A DNA stretch of 64,000 nucleotides. Source: DASUNP01 sp035249305 (GTDB taxonomy: Bacteria > Acidobacteriota > Blastocatellia > UBA7656). The notes beneath the pieces were generated by a model. The model was not told the DNA's origin, searched no databases, and saw nothing but the letters and a program-made list of their open reading frames with translations. A program made the position numbers and the translations under genes. Each line of letters opens with the position of its first letter. Position 1 is the first letter of the stretch. Positions 6,754 to 15,434 of the stretch are shown in pieces. Location of the stretch: contig DATFGQ010000094.1 of the NCBI GenBank assembly GCA_035249305.1, forward strand, positions 15,904 through 79,903, given 5' to 3'.

Positions 6754-9525
6754 TCAGCCGATGAGCAGACCGAGAGGGAAATGGCGGAAGACTTCACTGA
6801 GCGCGAGCGACGTTTTGCCTTTTAAGCCCTGATCGGTAAAGACGTGTCGCCAGGAGTCGGGCGCGTTGTCGGGCAGCCCTACGCTCGTGTCTTCCCACAC
6901 CCTCTCGCCAAGCGGAAGCTCGCGCGCCGTTACCAGCGAAGACACGAGCCGCGGCGCGATAATTACGGCCCAGCTCTTCGCGCGACATCTGGCAAACGCG
7001 ATCACGTGACGGCTACGAGAGCCCGTGACTTTCAGAGGCAAGTAATCGCCTTCGTCGAAGACCTGGCGGTTACTGCTCCGCGCGCCTAGCGCTTTATAGA
7101 TCGTAAAGAGCTTTATCCGGCCGTCCTCTTTTTCCGCGAGCAGCTCTTCAATCAGCGCGAGCGGCTCGGACTGGCGCTCTCTTAACTGTCGCAGATACGC
7201 GGCGCGTCTGGCGAAATCTACCGGGCGGCGATTGTCCGGGTCGACGAGGCTCAAATCCCACAGCTCGCTCCCCTGATAAAAATCAGGCACGCCCGGCGAC
7301 GTGATCTTTATGAGCGATTGCGCGAGGCCGTTGAAGACCGCCCGGTGCGCGACTGTCGATTGAAACTCCGCGAAGCCGCTCAGGAACTCGCCGGATCGCG
7401 CGGGGTCCAGAATCGCTTCGGTGAATTCAAGCAGGGCCTCTTCGTATTCGTGATTCGGGTCGAGCCAGAACGTGTGGACTTTCGATTCGCGCGCGGCCTT
7501 TAGCATATAGCTCTTGATCCTGTTCAGGAATTCTGCGTCGACGCGCCGCGAGAATGGGAAGGCCCCGACCAGCGTTTGATAGAGAAAGTACTCGCGGTTC
7601 TTATCAGGCACCTCTTCGCCCGCGATCTCCCGCTTGTGTTTCCGGTTCAGCTCGCTCCATTGGCCTACGAGCCGCCCCCACTCGTCCGGCATCTCCGACA
7701 GCATATCGATTCGCGCCCTCGTGTCTTCGCCTCGCTTGGTGTCGTGCGTAGCCGTGGCGTTCAATCCGCGATACGACCGGGCCGCGCGCGCCCTGTTGAA
7801 AGCGTGAAACTCTTCGACCGAGATGCCGAAGCGCGCGGGGCTGCCGCCGACTTCGTTCAACGACACGAGGCGGTTGAAGATGTAAAAAGTTGTGTCCTCC
7901 ATCCCCTTCGCCATCAAAGGACTCGTGAACTGCTGAAACCTCATCGCGAACGAAAGCCATAAACCCTTCTCATCTTCAGAGAGGTGCGCGGGGCAGTCCA
8001 TCCAGAGCACCCGCTCTATAAAATCGAGCTCGCGCGCAAGCTCCGCGTTTCTGCCCTTAGCCTTTTCGATGGCCTCCTCGATGTAGCTTCGATCCTGCTC
8101 CGACACTTGCTCCCCGTCCGTGTAAGTTCGATAGACGGGGAAGAGCGCGGCCATCTCCGCGAGCGCGCGCTTGAGCCCTATCCACGTCAGGTCTATGCCG
8201 GCGCGCGTCGTTATCGAAATCTTCTTCAGGACGTAGGTGAGGTTGTCGAGGTCGCCCGTCAGGTGGCGGTCGATCAACAGCTTCTTCTTCTCGTATAAAA
8301 GGTCTTCGTAATCTAACGACTCTCCGGTGAAGCCCGCGTAAATGCGCGTGAACGCCTCTTCGTTTTCACTGTCTACGAACAGGCCGTTGGCGTAGCTCAT
8401 AAAGTCGTAGCCGGTAGTTCCCTGCACCGGCCAGTCTAAGGGGAGCGACTCGTTAAGCTCCAGGATCTTTTCGACGACGATGAACGCGTCCGTGGCGCGC
8501 TCCCTCAATCTCAACAGATACTCCGTAGGATTATACAGGCCGTCTACGTGGTCTATGCGCAGGCCGCTGATCTTTCCCTCGCGCAACAGCTCGAAGGTCA
8601 GGCCGTGTATGTGATTAAAGACCGCCTCGTCTTCCATCCTCAGAGATATAAGCTCGTTGATGTTGAAGAAGCGCTGGTAGTTGATCTCCTTGGTCGCGAC
8701 GCGCCAGTAGCTGAGCCGGAACCGCTGGTCAAGCAGCAGCCGGTCCAGCAGCTCGCGGTCTTCGTTGAAGATCGAGACGTTCTCGCTTATGAACTCTCGG
8801 ACCTCTTCGTTTGTTTGAAAGAGGTTCCAGAGCAACTCCTTTGCGATGGCCGCCTGCGCGTTGTGCGCCTCGGCCGAATCGGTCCCGTCGGCGAGGTTTT
8901 CCAGCGTGTAGATTATCCCCACGACCTTGACGTAATCCGGGTGTTCTTCCCCCAGCCGCAGCTTCAGCAGCTCAAGCCTGTGGCTTATGACCGCCGCGTA
9001 GGATTCCACTTTGATGGGGTAGACGGTTTCGTAATACCTGACCTGAAAACCGGCGTCCGTGTATTCGAGCGAAAGCTCGCCCTTTTCGAGCGTCTCGCCA
9101 TAGGGGCCGCCGAGGAACGGCGCGATGAGTTTGCCGCGCAGGTTCTCTCTCAGGTGGTCCCACGTGATGTCGAAGAAATCGAAGTACGGCGAAGCCCGGC
9201 CTCTCTCGAAGACATCCATCAGCATGTGGTTGCCGCCATCGTAAGCCATGTGGTTGGGGACGAAATCTTGCAGCCAGCTCATGCCGCGCGCGTGCAATGC
9301 CGCGATGAGCGAATCGAAATCCTCCCTCGTCCCTACTTCAGGGTTGATCTGGTTAGGGTCCGTCACGTCGTAGCCGTGCGGGCTGCCGCGCCGCGCCTTG
9401 AAGATGGGCGACGCGTAGACCGACGTGATCCCCAGGTCGGCAAGGTACTCGGCGACCGCCTCCGCCTCCTTGAACGTGAACGAGGAGTTGAGCTGGATTC
9501 TGTAGGTCGAGGCGGGGACAAGCAT
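6754..9525 (-). CDS. treY: Malto-oligosyltrehalose synthase
   Basis: The protein has 923 residues. It isomerises the reducing-end alpha-1,4 bond of malto-oligosaccharides to alpha,alpha-1,1, producing maltooligosyl trehalose. It opens with MLVPASTYRIQL, the typical TreY N-terminus. GH13 regions are visible: LGITSVYASPIF, HGYDVTDPN, DFVPNHMA, LRIDHVDGL (nucleophile Asp) and FIVVEKIL (acid/base Glu). The ATG at 9525 is chosen because GGAG lies just upstream and a longer frame would run into the upstream gene. Stop and start overlap as TGATG with the GH57 gene, indicating translational coupling. The usual partner treZ is not in the window. Confidence 0.95.
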   Translation of the reverse strand: MLVPASTYRIQLNSSFTFKEAEAVAEYLADLGITSVYASPIFKARRGSPHGYDVTDPNQINPEVGTREDFDSLIAALHARGMSWLQDFVPNHMAYDGGNHMLMDVFERGRASPYFDFFDITWDHLRENLRGKLIAPFLGGPYGETLEKGELSLEYTDAGFQVRYYETVYPIKVESYAAVISHRLELLKLRLGEEHPDYVKVVGIIYTLENLADGTDSAEAHNAQAAIAKELLWNLFQTNEEVREFISENVSIFNEDRELLDRLLLDQRFRLSYWRVATKEINYQRFFNINELISLRMEDEAVFNHIHGLTFELLREGKISGLRIDHVDGLYNPTEYLLRLRERATDAFIVVEKILELNESLPLDWPVQGTTGYDFMSYANGLFVDSENEEAFTRIYAGFTGESLDYEDLLYEKKKLLIDRHLTGDLDNLTYVLKKISITTRAGIDLTWIGLKRALAEMAALFPVYRTYTDGEQVSEQDRSYIEEAIEKAKGRNAELARELDFIERVLWMDCPAHLSEDEKGLWLSFAMRFQQFTSPLMAKGMEDTTFYIFNRLVSLNEVGGSPARFGISVEEFHAFNRARAARSYRGLNATATHDTKRGEDTRARIDMLSEMPDEWGRLVGQWSELNRKHKREIAGEEVPDKNREYFLYQTLVGAFPFSRRVDAEFLNRIKSYMLKAARESKVHTFWLDPNHEYEEALLEFTEAILDPARSGEFLSGFAEFQSTVAHRAVFNGLAQSLIKITSPGVPDFYQGSELWDLSLVDPDNRRPVDFARRAAYLRQLRERQSEPLALIEELLAEKEDGRIKLFTIYKALGARSSNRQVFDEGDYLPLKVTGSRSRHVIAFARCRAKSWAVIIAPRLVSSLVTARELPLGERVWEDTSVGLPDNAPDSWRHVFTDQGLKGKTSLALSEVFRHFPLGLLIG

Positions 9526-11945
9526 CACGCGCTCCTGACTTGAAGGTAATCGCCCAGCCGCTCGAACCGCGCGAGCCACTCGGCCGCCTCCTGGTCGCCG
9601 CGCGCCGCCCGCTCGCGCATCTCGCGCCCCAGCTCCTTGCCGACCGAGAGGTGAATGTTCTGCACGTAATGAAGGTCGAGCGGCAGGGAGAGTCGTTCGA
9701 GCGTGCGGAGCATCGCGTCGACCGTCTCAAGCGGCGCGGAGTCTTCGGGCGATGCGGCGAAGCCTTCCATCAGGGCGCGGAGCCGCCGGCTCGCGACGAA
9801 GCCGAGCGTTGTCTTGTCGACTTCGTAGCGCCACCTTCGCACGTCTTCTACGAGGTTGCGCAGGTGCGCGAGGTCGGGCTGAGCGCTTTCGACCTCCTCG
9901 CGCAGGTCGGCGTTGATGGTGAATTCCGCGGCGGTCGCGAGCGGCTTCGGTATGGGCGCGCGCGCCTCCTTCATCGCCTGCATGATCGGGTAGTGGTGGT
10001 CGTAGATGCGGCGGAACGAGCCTTCCACCTCTTCGAGGGTCGTCTGAAGTATCTTCGCCCAGACCTTGCGCTGCTCGTCTCGGAACAGGTGCCAGAGCGA
10101 ATAGTTGTGCGTCTCGAAGTGCTTGTCCATCAGCCTCACGATCTCGGGCAGGTCGCTTCTGTTAAAAGCCTCTTTTATCTCGCGGTGCATCTCGTTGAAC
10201 GTGTCGTCGTCGATGTGCTCGCGGACGCCGCCCAGTAGGTTGTGATCCCCGAGGTGGAGGACCGCGAAGCTTATGGTGCTCTCGGCCGAAGTCACGTTAG
10301 AGCGGAGGTGCGCTTTGCCTACGGCGAGGCGCTGGCGGCCGGCTTCCGACAGCTCGTACTTCTCTTTGGTCGCTTTGTAAGCGTAGATGGTCGTCTGGTC
10401 ATGGTAGTCTTCAAACAGCGACGACACGGCGAAGTGGGCGCCGACCCTGAGCAGGTCGACCATGGCCGGCTTGACCAACTGCTCGTAAACGTGAGCGCCG
10501 GTCGGGTGGTCCGGGACGTTGCTTTGTGCGCGGCCGATCCGCTCTATGAACTCCGGCTCAAGGAGCGCGCCGGCCGTCTTTTCGGCAAGCTGGATGGCCC
10601 GCGCGGCGTAGGCCAGCACCTGCGTCGTCTCTATCCCCGAAATCTCGTCGAAGAACCAGCCGCAGCTCGTGTACATCAACATGGCGTGGCGCTGCATCTC
10701 GAGGAGCCGGAATACCTGCACCTCCTCTCGCTTCGTAAGCTCTCCGGCGGCGTGTCTCGAAAAGAAATCGGCGACGTTCTCCAGCCCGCGGTCGAGAATG
10801 ATGTCGATGTAATCGTCGCGCGCTCGCCAGGGGTCGCGCAAGTACCGGCCCGCCTCCCTTTCGTATATCGGCGCGAGATTGTCGCGCAGCCAGTCGAGCG
10901 AGTCCCTGAGCGGCGTGCGCCACTCCTGCCTCCACCCGTCGCGGCCTGTGTTACAGCCGCAGTGGCTCCTCCACCGCTCGACGCCGTGGCCGCAGCTCCA
11001 AGAAGTGTTCTCCAGGATCTCTACCTCGTGCGTCGGCGGAAACTTCTCAAGCTGCTCGCCGTAGATCGTTATCTTCGCCAGCCCGTTCGACTCGATGTGA
11101 TGCAGGCAGTAGGCCAGCGCCATGTCGCCGAAGCGGTGGTGGTGGCCGTAAGTCTCGCCGTCGGTCGCTATGTGTACGAGCTGCGCGGGGCGCTCGTCTT
11201 CGGTGAAGACGCCGAGCAGGCGGCTGGCAAAGCCTTCGCCGCTTTTCAGCAGGTCGCCGAAGGCTACGTCTTGCGAAATCGGCCCGTCGTAAAAAAAGAG
11301 GTTTATCTCCCTGCCCGACGGCAGGCGGCAGAGGTAAGGCATGCGAGGGTCTATTCTCGCGTTGGTCGCCTCCTTCCAGCGCCTGCCGCGCTTTCGCACG
11401 CGCCTGGCTTGGTGCGGGGCGAGTATGGTGAAGAGTATCTCGTGCTCGGCGAGTATTTCGAGCGTCTCGTAATCGACGGCGGTTTCGGCCAGCCACATCC
11501 CTTCGGGCCTTCGGCCGAAACGGTGCTCGAAATCTCTCATAGCCCAGATGACCTGCGTGCGCTTATCCCGCGTGTTGGCCAGCGGCATTATCATGTGGTT
11601 GTAGACCTGGGCGAGCGCCGACCCGTGCCCGGAGAAGTTTTTCATGCTCTTGCGGTCCGCCTCGATTAAAGCCTGGTGCACGTCGGGCCTGTGTCGCTGC
11701 ATCCAGGAGAGCAGCGTAGGGCCGAAGTTAAAGCTAATCTTCGAATAGTTGTTGACTATGGCGATTATCTTCTTGTCGGGGCCGAGCATGCGCGCGGCGG
11801 CGTTGGCGGCGTAGCACTCGGCGGTGATCCTCTCGTTCCAGTCGTGGTAAGGGTAAGCCGAATCTTGCAGCTCCACCTCTTCTAGCCAGGGGTTCTCTCT
11901 GGGCGGTTGATAAAAATGTCCATGAATTGTGATGTAGCGGTCCAT
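9525..11945 (-). CDS. Glycoside hydrolase family 57 protein with DUF3536-type C-terminus
   Basis: The protein has 806 residues and is predicted to be a cytosolic alpha-glucan-active enzyme. The ATG at 11945 (MDRYITIHGHFYQPPRENPW) has GGAG nine bases upstream. GH57 landmarks are present: HGHFYQPPRE at residues 8-17, the nucleophile Glu154 in EGMWLAET, and Asp262 in ATDGETYGHH as the likely acid/base. The long C-terminal half is the helical region found in DUF3536-containing GH57 proteins. It shares a TGATG junction with treY, which suggests joint action on malto-oligosaccharides or glycogen. The exact activity (amylase, branching or transferase) cannot be decided here. Confidence 0.9.
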   Translation of the reverse strand: MDRYITIHGHFYQPPRENPWLEEVELQDSAYPYHDWNERITAECYAANAAARMLGPDKKIIAIVNNYSKISFNFGPTLLSWMQRHRPDVHQALIEADRKSMKNFSGHGSALAQVYNHMIMPLANTRDKRTQVIWAMRDFEHRFGRRPEGMWLAETAVDYETLEILAEHEILFTILAPHQARRVRKRGRRWKEATNARIDPRMPYLCRLPSGREINLFFYDGPISQDVAFGDLLKSGEGFASRLLGVFTEDERPAQLVHIATDGETYGHHHRFGDMALAYCLHHIESNGLAKITIYGEQLEKFPPTHEVEILENTSWSCGHGVERWRSHCGCNTGRDGWRQEWRTPLRDSLDWLRDNLAPIYEREAGRYLRDPWRARDDYIDIILDRGLENVADFFSRHAAGELTKREEVQVFRLLEMQRHAMLMYTSCGWFFDEISGIETTQVLAYAARAIQLAEKTAGALLEPEFIERIGRAQSNVPDHPTGAHVYEQLVKPAMVDLLRVGAHFAVSSLFEDYHDQTTIYAYKATKEKYELSEAGRQRLAVGKAHLRSNVTSAESTISFAVLHLGDHNLLGGVREHIDDDTFNEMHREIKEAFNRSDLPEIVRLMDKHFETHNYSLWHLFRDEQRKVWAKILQTTLEEVEGSFRRIYDHHYPIMQAMKEARAPIPKPLATAAEFTINADLREEVESAQPDLAHLRNLVEDVRRWRYEVDKTTLGFVASRRLRALMEGFAASPEDSAPLETVDAMLRTLERLSLPLDLHYVQNIHLSVGKELGREMRERAARGDQEAAEWLARFERLGDYLQVRSA

Positions 11946-12092
11946 TCTTGTAACTCCGTAATGACAAAGCGGGACGCAAGATACGCGCAGCAACGCGCAT
12001 ACCGCGGGTGCTGTGTAACATTATTATTATAGCTTAAAAGAGAGTGATGACTGAATTGCGAGCAAAGCAGTAAAAATGTCTCAAACCTGCGC

Positions 12093-12137
12093 GGGGGTTT
12101 GAAATCTCAAATCTGAGATCTGAAATCTCAAACCCCC
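12093..12137. terminator. Palindrome of the AATCTCAAATCTGAGATT repeat family; likely terminator
   Basis: A 45-bp inverted repeat has ends GGGGGTTTGA and TCAAACCCCC and a centre made of AATCTCAAATCTGAGAT-like units. It lies ten bases past the stop of the minus-strand hydrolase gene and could terminate it. Related units occur at 16407, 18937 and 49619, so this is also a dispersed repeat. The 11946-12092 stretch holds only the 5' region of the GH57 gene. Confidence 0.6.
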
Positions 12138-12147
12138 GATCGTCGGT

Positions 12148-13011
12148 TTAAGCCGCGCCGTGCTTTTTGAACCACTCACGGAGCCTGTTACAGGCGTCTG
12201 CGGCAGACTCTTTGTGATAGGAGGGCCGGTAATCGGCGTAGAAGCCGTGGTCTGCCTCCGGGTAGACGATGATCTCGGACTTGGAGTTGGCGGCCTTGAG
12301 CGCCGCGCGCATGCGCTCGACCGTATCGAGCGGGATGCCCCGGTCTTTCGCGCCATAAAGCCCAAGCACAGGGGCCTTCAACGACGCGGCGATGTCGATA
12401 GGGTGTTTCGGGTGCAGCTCGTCCGGCTGGCCTACGAGCCGGCCGTACCAGGCCGCGCCGGCCTTGAGCCGCGGACTATGCGCGGCGTACAACCAGACTA
12501 TACGCCCGCCCCAGCAGAAGCCCGTGATGCCGAGCTTGTTCGTGTTGGCCTTGCCCGTCTTCCCGGCCCACTCGACCGCCGAGTCGAGGTCGCTCATTAC
12601 CTGCGCGTCGGGGACTTTCGAGACGACTTTCGAGATGATCTCGTTGATATTGGTCATCTCGGCGACGTTCCCCTGCCGCGCGTAGAGTTCGGGCGCGACG
12701 GCCATGTGGCCGAGCTTTGCAAAGCGGCGGCAGATGTCTTTTATGTGCTCGTGGACGCCGAATATCTCCTGAACCACGAGGACCGTCGGAAAGTTCTTGC
12801 CCGTGGCGGGCATGGCGCGGTAAGCGGGTATCTCGCCATCTTTAACGGGGATCTTGACTTCGCCTGCGACGAGCCCGTTAGTGTCTGTCGTTATCGTCTG
12901 CGCCGAGACGGGCCGGACGGCCAGGGCAAAGCCTGTCGCCAGGCTCGTCACTACGAACTCCCTGCGGGTGAAATCGGTCTTGGGGGTCAATCTGGTCAAA
13001 TCTTCGCGCAC
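12148..13011 (-). CDS. Tat-exported dienelactone hydrolase family protein
   Basis: The protein has 287 residues and is an alpha/beta hydrolase related to carboxymethylenebutenolidase. The start is a GTG at 13011, supported by GGAGG eight bases upstream; a longer frame to 13083 lacks such support. The N-terminus carries a twin-arginine motif (TRREFVV) followed by a hydrophobic stretch and a cleavage-like VSAQ. The catalytic triad is readable: Cys in GFCWGG, Asp in GAKDRGIP and His in EADHGF. The substrate is unknown; many homologues act on small esters or lactones. It stands alone, with a hairpin just past its stop. Confidence 0.88.
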   Translation of the reverse strand: MREDLTRLTPKTDFTRREFVVTSLATGFALAVRPVSAQTITTDTNGLVAGEVKIPVKDGEIPAYRAMPATGKNFPTVLVVQEIFGVHEHIKDICRRFAKLGHMAVAPELYARQGNVAEMTNINEIISKVVSKVPDAQVMSDLDSAVEWAGKTGKANTNKLGITGFCWGGRIVWLYAAHSPRLKAGAAWYGRLVGQPDELHPKHPIDIAASLKAPVLGLYGAKDRGIPLDTVERMRAALKAANSKSEIIVYPEADHGFYADYRPSYHKESAADACNRLREWFKKHGAA

Positions 13012-13116
13012 TTGCGGTCCCTCCTTAAATCTTCTGAGGCAATCTCCACTGGTCGTTCTTGTGAGCAAAATCCAGATTAGCAAACGGGGGTGAACTTTTC
13101 CAGGAGGGTGATTATT

Positions 13117-13413
13117 TCAAGCCTCTCTGCGGTACCTGACAGTCCCGCTCGGCGAGATGGCGCGCTCTACGGCGCGGCGCACTTCGTTAGGCACGGGGCG
13201 GTTAAAGCAGTAGCGGCCGGAAAACTTTGTGACGAGCGATTCGTCGGCCAGGCAATCAAGCCCTTTTCTTATCAACTCTTTGCCGATGTGAGGCATCGAA
13301 TGCGCGATGTCTTCCAGGCTGACCACACGGAAGGCGTTCCCCATACCGTAGGCCAAAAGCATGAACTTTAAATTATCCGGCGCGATCTCGTTACTAGCAA
13401 ATATCGCAGCCAT
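13117..13413 (-). CDS. Small protein, possible winged-helix DNA-binding protein
   Basis: The protein has 98 residues. The ATG at 13413 is chosen because GGAG lies six bases upstream; another in-frame ATG is at 13425. The central segment (LEDIAHSMPHIGKELIRKG, then LADESLVTKFSGRYCF) has the helix-helix-strand rhythm of a small winged-helix domain, ending in a basic tail. This is only a structural impression and the family is not recognised. It lies about 105 bp upstream of the hydrolase on the same strand. The 13414-13675 stretch to the next, divergent gene holds nothing recognisable except space for promoters. Confidence 0.55.
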   Translation of the reverse strand: MAAIFASNEIAPDNLKFMLLAYGMGNAFRVVSLEDIAHSMPHIGKELIRKGLDCLADESLVTKFSGRYCFNRPVPNEVRRAVERAISPSGTVRYRREA

Positions 13414-13675
13414 AATCGGCTCCATTTCCGGTGATGGTTAATCGGCCCCGAAGACTGTGCTCATACTTCAATAGACGCAATTCTATTCTCTTTATATTCA
13501 TCGTCATTCCAGAATTCTGATTTCAAAAAACTATTCGACCGCTGGACTAATGATCGAACAATTGTTTCTCGCCGCCGCGCTTGAAAGGCCCCTGACCAGT
13601 TGCTAAGATGGTCAGTCGCTCGCTAGAACATTAATATGACCGTGGGCGCTCGATCACGTCCGGACAGGGGAAACA

Positions 13676-13990
13676 ATGGCGGAATTCATAAAAGTGGCGA
13701 ATAAATCGGACCTGCCCTCGGGCCAGGGGATGGTAGTCGAAGTTAACGGCAGACCTATAGCTCTGTTCAACGTCAACGGCGAGTTCTTCGCCCTGGACAA
13801 CACCTGCGTTCACAGGGGCGGGCCGCTCGGCGAAGGCTACGTCGACCCGAATAACATGACCGTCCAGTGCCCCTGGCACGGCTGGGTATTCAGCCTTACG
13901 GACGGCGTCTCGCCTGTGAACCCGATTGCCAAGGTCGAAAAGTTCGAAGTCAAGGTGGAAGGCGAAGAGGTCAAAGTGGCCGTCGGCTAG
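13676..13990 (+). CDS. Rieske [2Fe-2S] ferredoxin-like protein
   Basis: The protein has 104 residues with both halves of the Rieske cluster-binding site: CVHRGGPLGEG (Cys44, His46) and CPWHGWVF (Cys65, His68). Its size matches soluble Rieske ferredoxins of the NirD/biphenyl-dioxygenase ferredoxin type. No membrane helix or oxygenase partner is present. It is the first gene of the 2-oxoacid dehydrogenase cluster, 34 bp before E3, so it may exchange electrons within that metabolism; that is inference. An AGGGGAA ribosome-binding site precedes the ATG. Confidence 0.92.
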   Translation: MAEFIKVANKSDLPSGQGMVVEVNGRPIALFNVNGEFFALDNTCVHRGGPLGEGYVDPNNMTVQCPWHGWVFSLTDGVSPVNPIAKVEKFEVKVEGEEVKVAVG

Positions 13991-14024
13991 CGCGGCGCGA
14001 GGGTAAAGGAGGCTAGGGCTTATA

Positions 14025-15431
14025 TTGAGTTCAAATAACGGAGCGTTCGACGTTGTCGTGATCGGGGCCGGGCCGGGAGGTTATGTTGCCGCGATCCGCG
14101 CGGGGCAGTTGGGACTAAAGACCGCGATCATTGAAAAGGACAAGAACCTCGGCGGCACCTGTCTGCTGAGAGGCTGCATACCTACGAAGGCGCTGCTGCA
14201 CACGGCCGACGTGTTCGAAGAGTTCAAGCACGCGCGCGACATTGGCGTAGTCGCCGACTCGGTTTCGCTCGACTTCCCGCAGGCGCAGAAGCGCAAGAAC
14301 AAGGTCGTGCTCAAGCTCGCCAAGGGCGTCGAGTTCCTCATGAAGAAGAACAAGGTTCAGGTCTTCAAGGGGGCCGCGCGCATAGAAAAACCGGGCCAGA
14401 TCACCGTCACCCGTGAAGACGGCACGTCCGACTCGGTCGAAACGAAGAACATCATCATCGCCACGGGCTCCGTGCCCCGCTCGCTCCCGACGCTCCCCAT
14501 AGACGGCCAGCATATAATCACGAGCGACGAGATACTTGAGCTCTCAGAGATCCCGAAATCGCTGATCGTTCTGGGCGCGGGCGCGGTCGGCGTCGAGTTC
14601 GCTTCGATGTACGCGCGGTTCGGCTCCGACGTAGTCATACTTGAGCTGCTGCCGCGGCTCCTGCCCATCGAAGACGAAGAGATCAGCGACGAGCTTCTAA
14701 AGTCTTTTAAGAAGCAGGGCATCAAATCGTTCACGGGCGCGAACTTTCAATCGGCCACGGTCGAAGACGGGACGGTCCGCGCCACCGCCCGCATAGGCGA
14801 CCAGGACCGCGAGTTCACGGCCGAAAAACTCCTCGTCGCCGTCGGCCGGCGCGCTTACACAGACGGGCTTGGGCTTGAGAATACGAAAGTAGAGCTTGAG
14901 CGCGGCTACATCAAAATAGACGAGTTCATGCGGACCGCGGAGGCTGGCATCTACGCCATTGGCGACGTAGTGCCGACGCCGTGGCTGGCGCACGTCGCGA
15001 GCGCCGAAGGGATTCTCGCCGTCGAGCACATAGCGGGTAAAGACGCGCGCCCGATCAATTATGACCGAGTGCCTAACTGTACTTACTGCCAGCCTGAAGT
15101 GGCGAGCGTGGGCTTGACGGAAGCGAAGGCGCGCGAGCGCGGCCATGACGTGAAGGTGGGCCGCTTCCCCGTGCCCGTCATCGCCAAGGCGCAGATACTC
15201 GGCGCGGCCGAAGGCATAGTCAAGATCGTCAGCGATAAGAAATATGATGAGGTGCTCGGCGTTCACATCATAGGGCCGCACGCCACGGAGTTGATCGTCG
15301 AAGGCTGCGTCGCGTTGCAGATGGAGTCGACGGTCGAAGAGCTCATCCACACTATGCACGCGCACCCGACCGTCTCCGAGACGATCCACGAAGCCGTCGA
15401 AGACGTTCACGGAATGATGATTCATTTCTAG
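14025..15431 (+). CDS. lpdA: Dihydrolipoyl dehydrogenase (E3)
   Basis: The protein has 468 residues. This FAD enzyme reoxidises dihydrolipoamide of the E2 subunit with NAD+. It shows the FAD motif GAGPGG at residues 15-20, the redox disulphide GGTCLLRGC (Cys46, Cys51), an NAD-binding GAGAVG motif and the C-terminal His447-Glu452 pair in HPTVSE. The start is TTG at 14025. AAAGGAGG lies about a dozen bases upstream, a long spacing, and no better in-frame start is seen. E1 alpha begins 3 bp after its stop, consistent with one operon for E3, E1, E2 and LipB. Confidence 0.95.
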   Translation: MSSNNGAFDVVVIGAGPGGYVAAIRAGQLGLKTAIIEKDKNLGGTCLLRGCIPTKALLHTADVFEEFKHARDIGVVADSVSLDFPQAQKRKNKVVLKLAKGVEFLMKKNKVQVFKGAARIEKPGQITVTREDGTSDSVETKNIIIATGSVPRSLPTLPIDGQHIITSDEILELSEIPKSLIVLGAGAVGVEFASMYARFGSDVVILELLPRLLPIEDEEISDELLKSFKKQGIKSFTGANFQSATVEDGTVRATARIGDQDREFTAEKLLVAVGRRAYTDGLGLENTKVELERGYIKIDEFMRTAEAGIYAIGDVVPTPWLAHVASAEGILAVEHIAGKDARPINYDRVPNCTYCQPEVASVGLTEAKARERGHDVKVGRFPVPVIAKAQILGAAEGIVKIVSDKKYDEVLGVHIIGPHATELIVEGCVALQMESTVEELIHTMHAHPTVSETIHEAVEDVHGMMIHF

Positions 15432-15434
15432 TAA

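Noticed and set aside
10242..11669. 475-residue frame on the plus strand
   Set aside because: It is antisense to the GH57 gene; no recognisable domain or ribosome-binding site.
13012..13083. Longer start for the dienelactone hydrolase at 13083
   Set aside because: It would place the ribosome-binding site GGAGG inside the coding region and push the twin-arginine motif far from the N-terminus.
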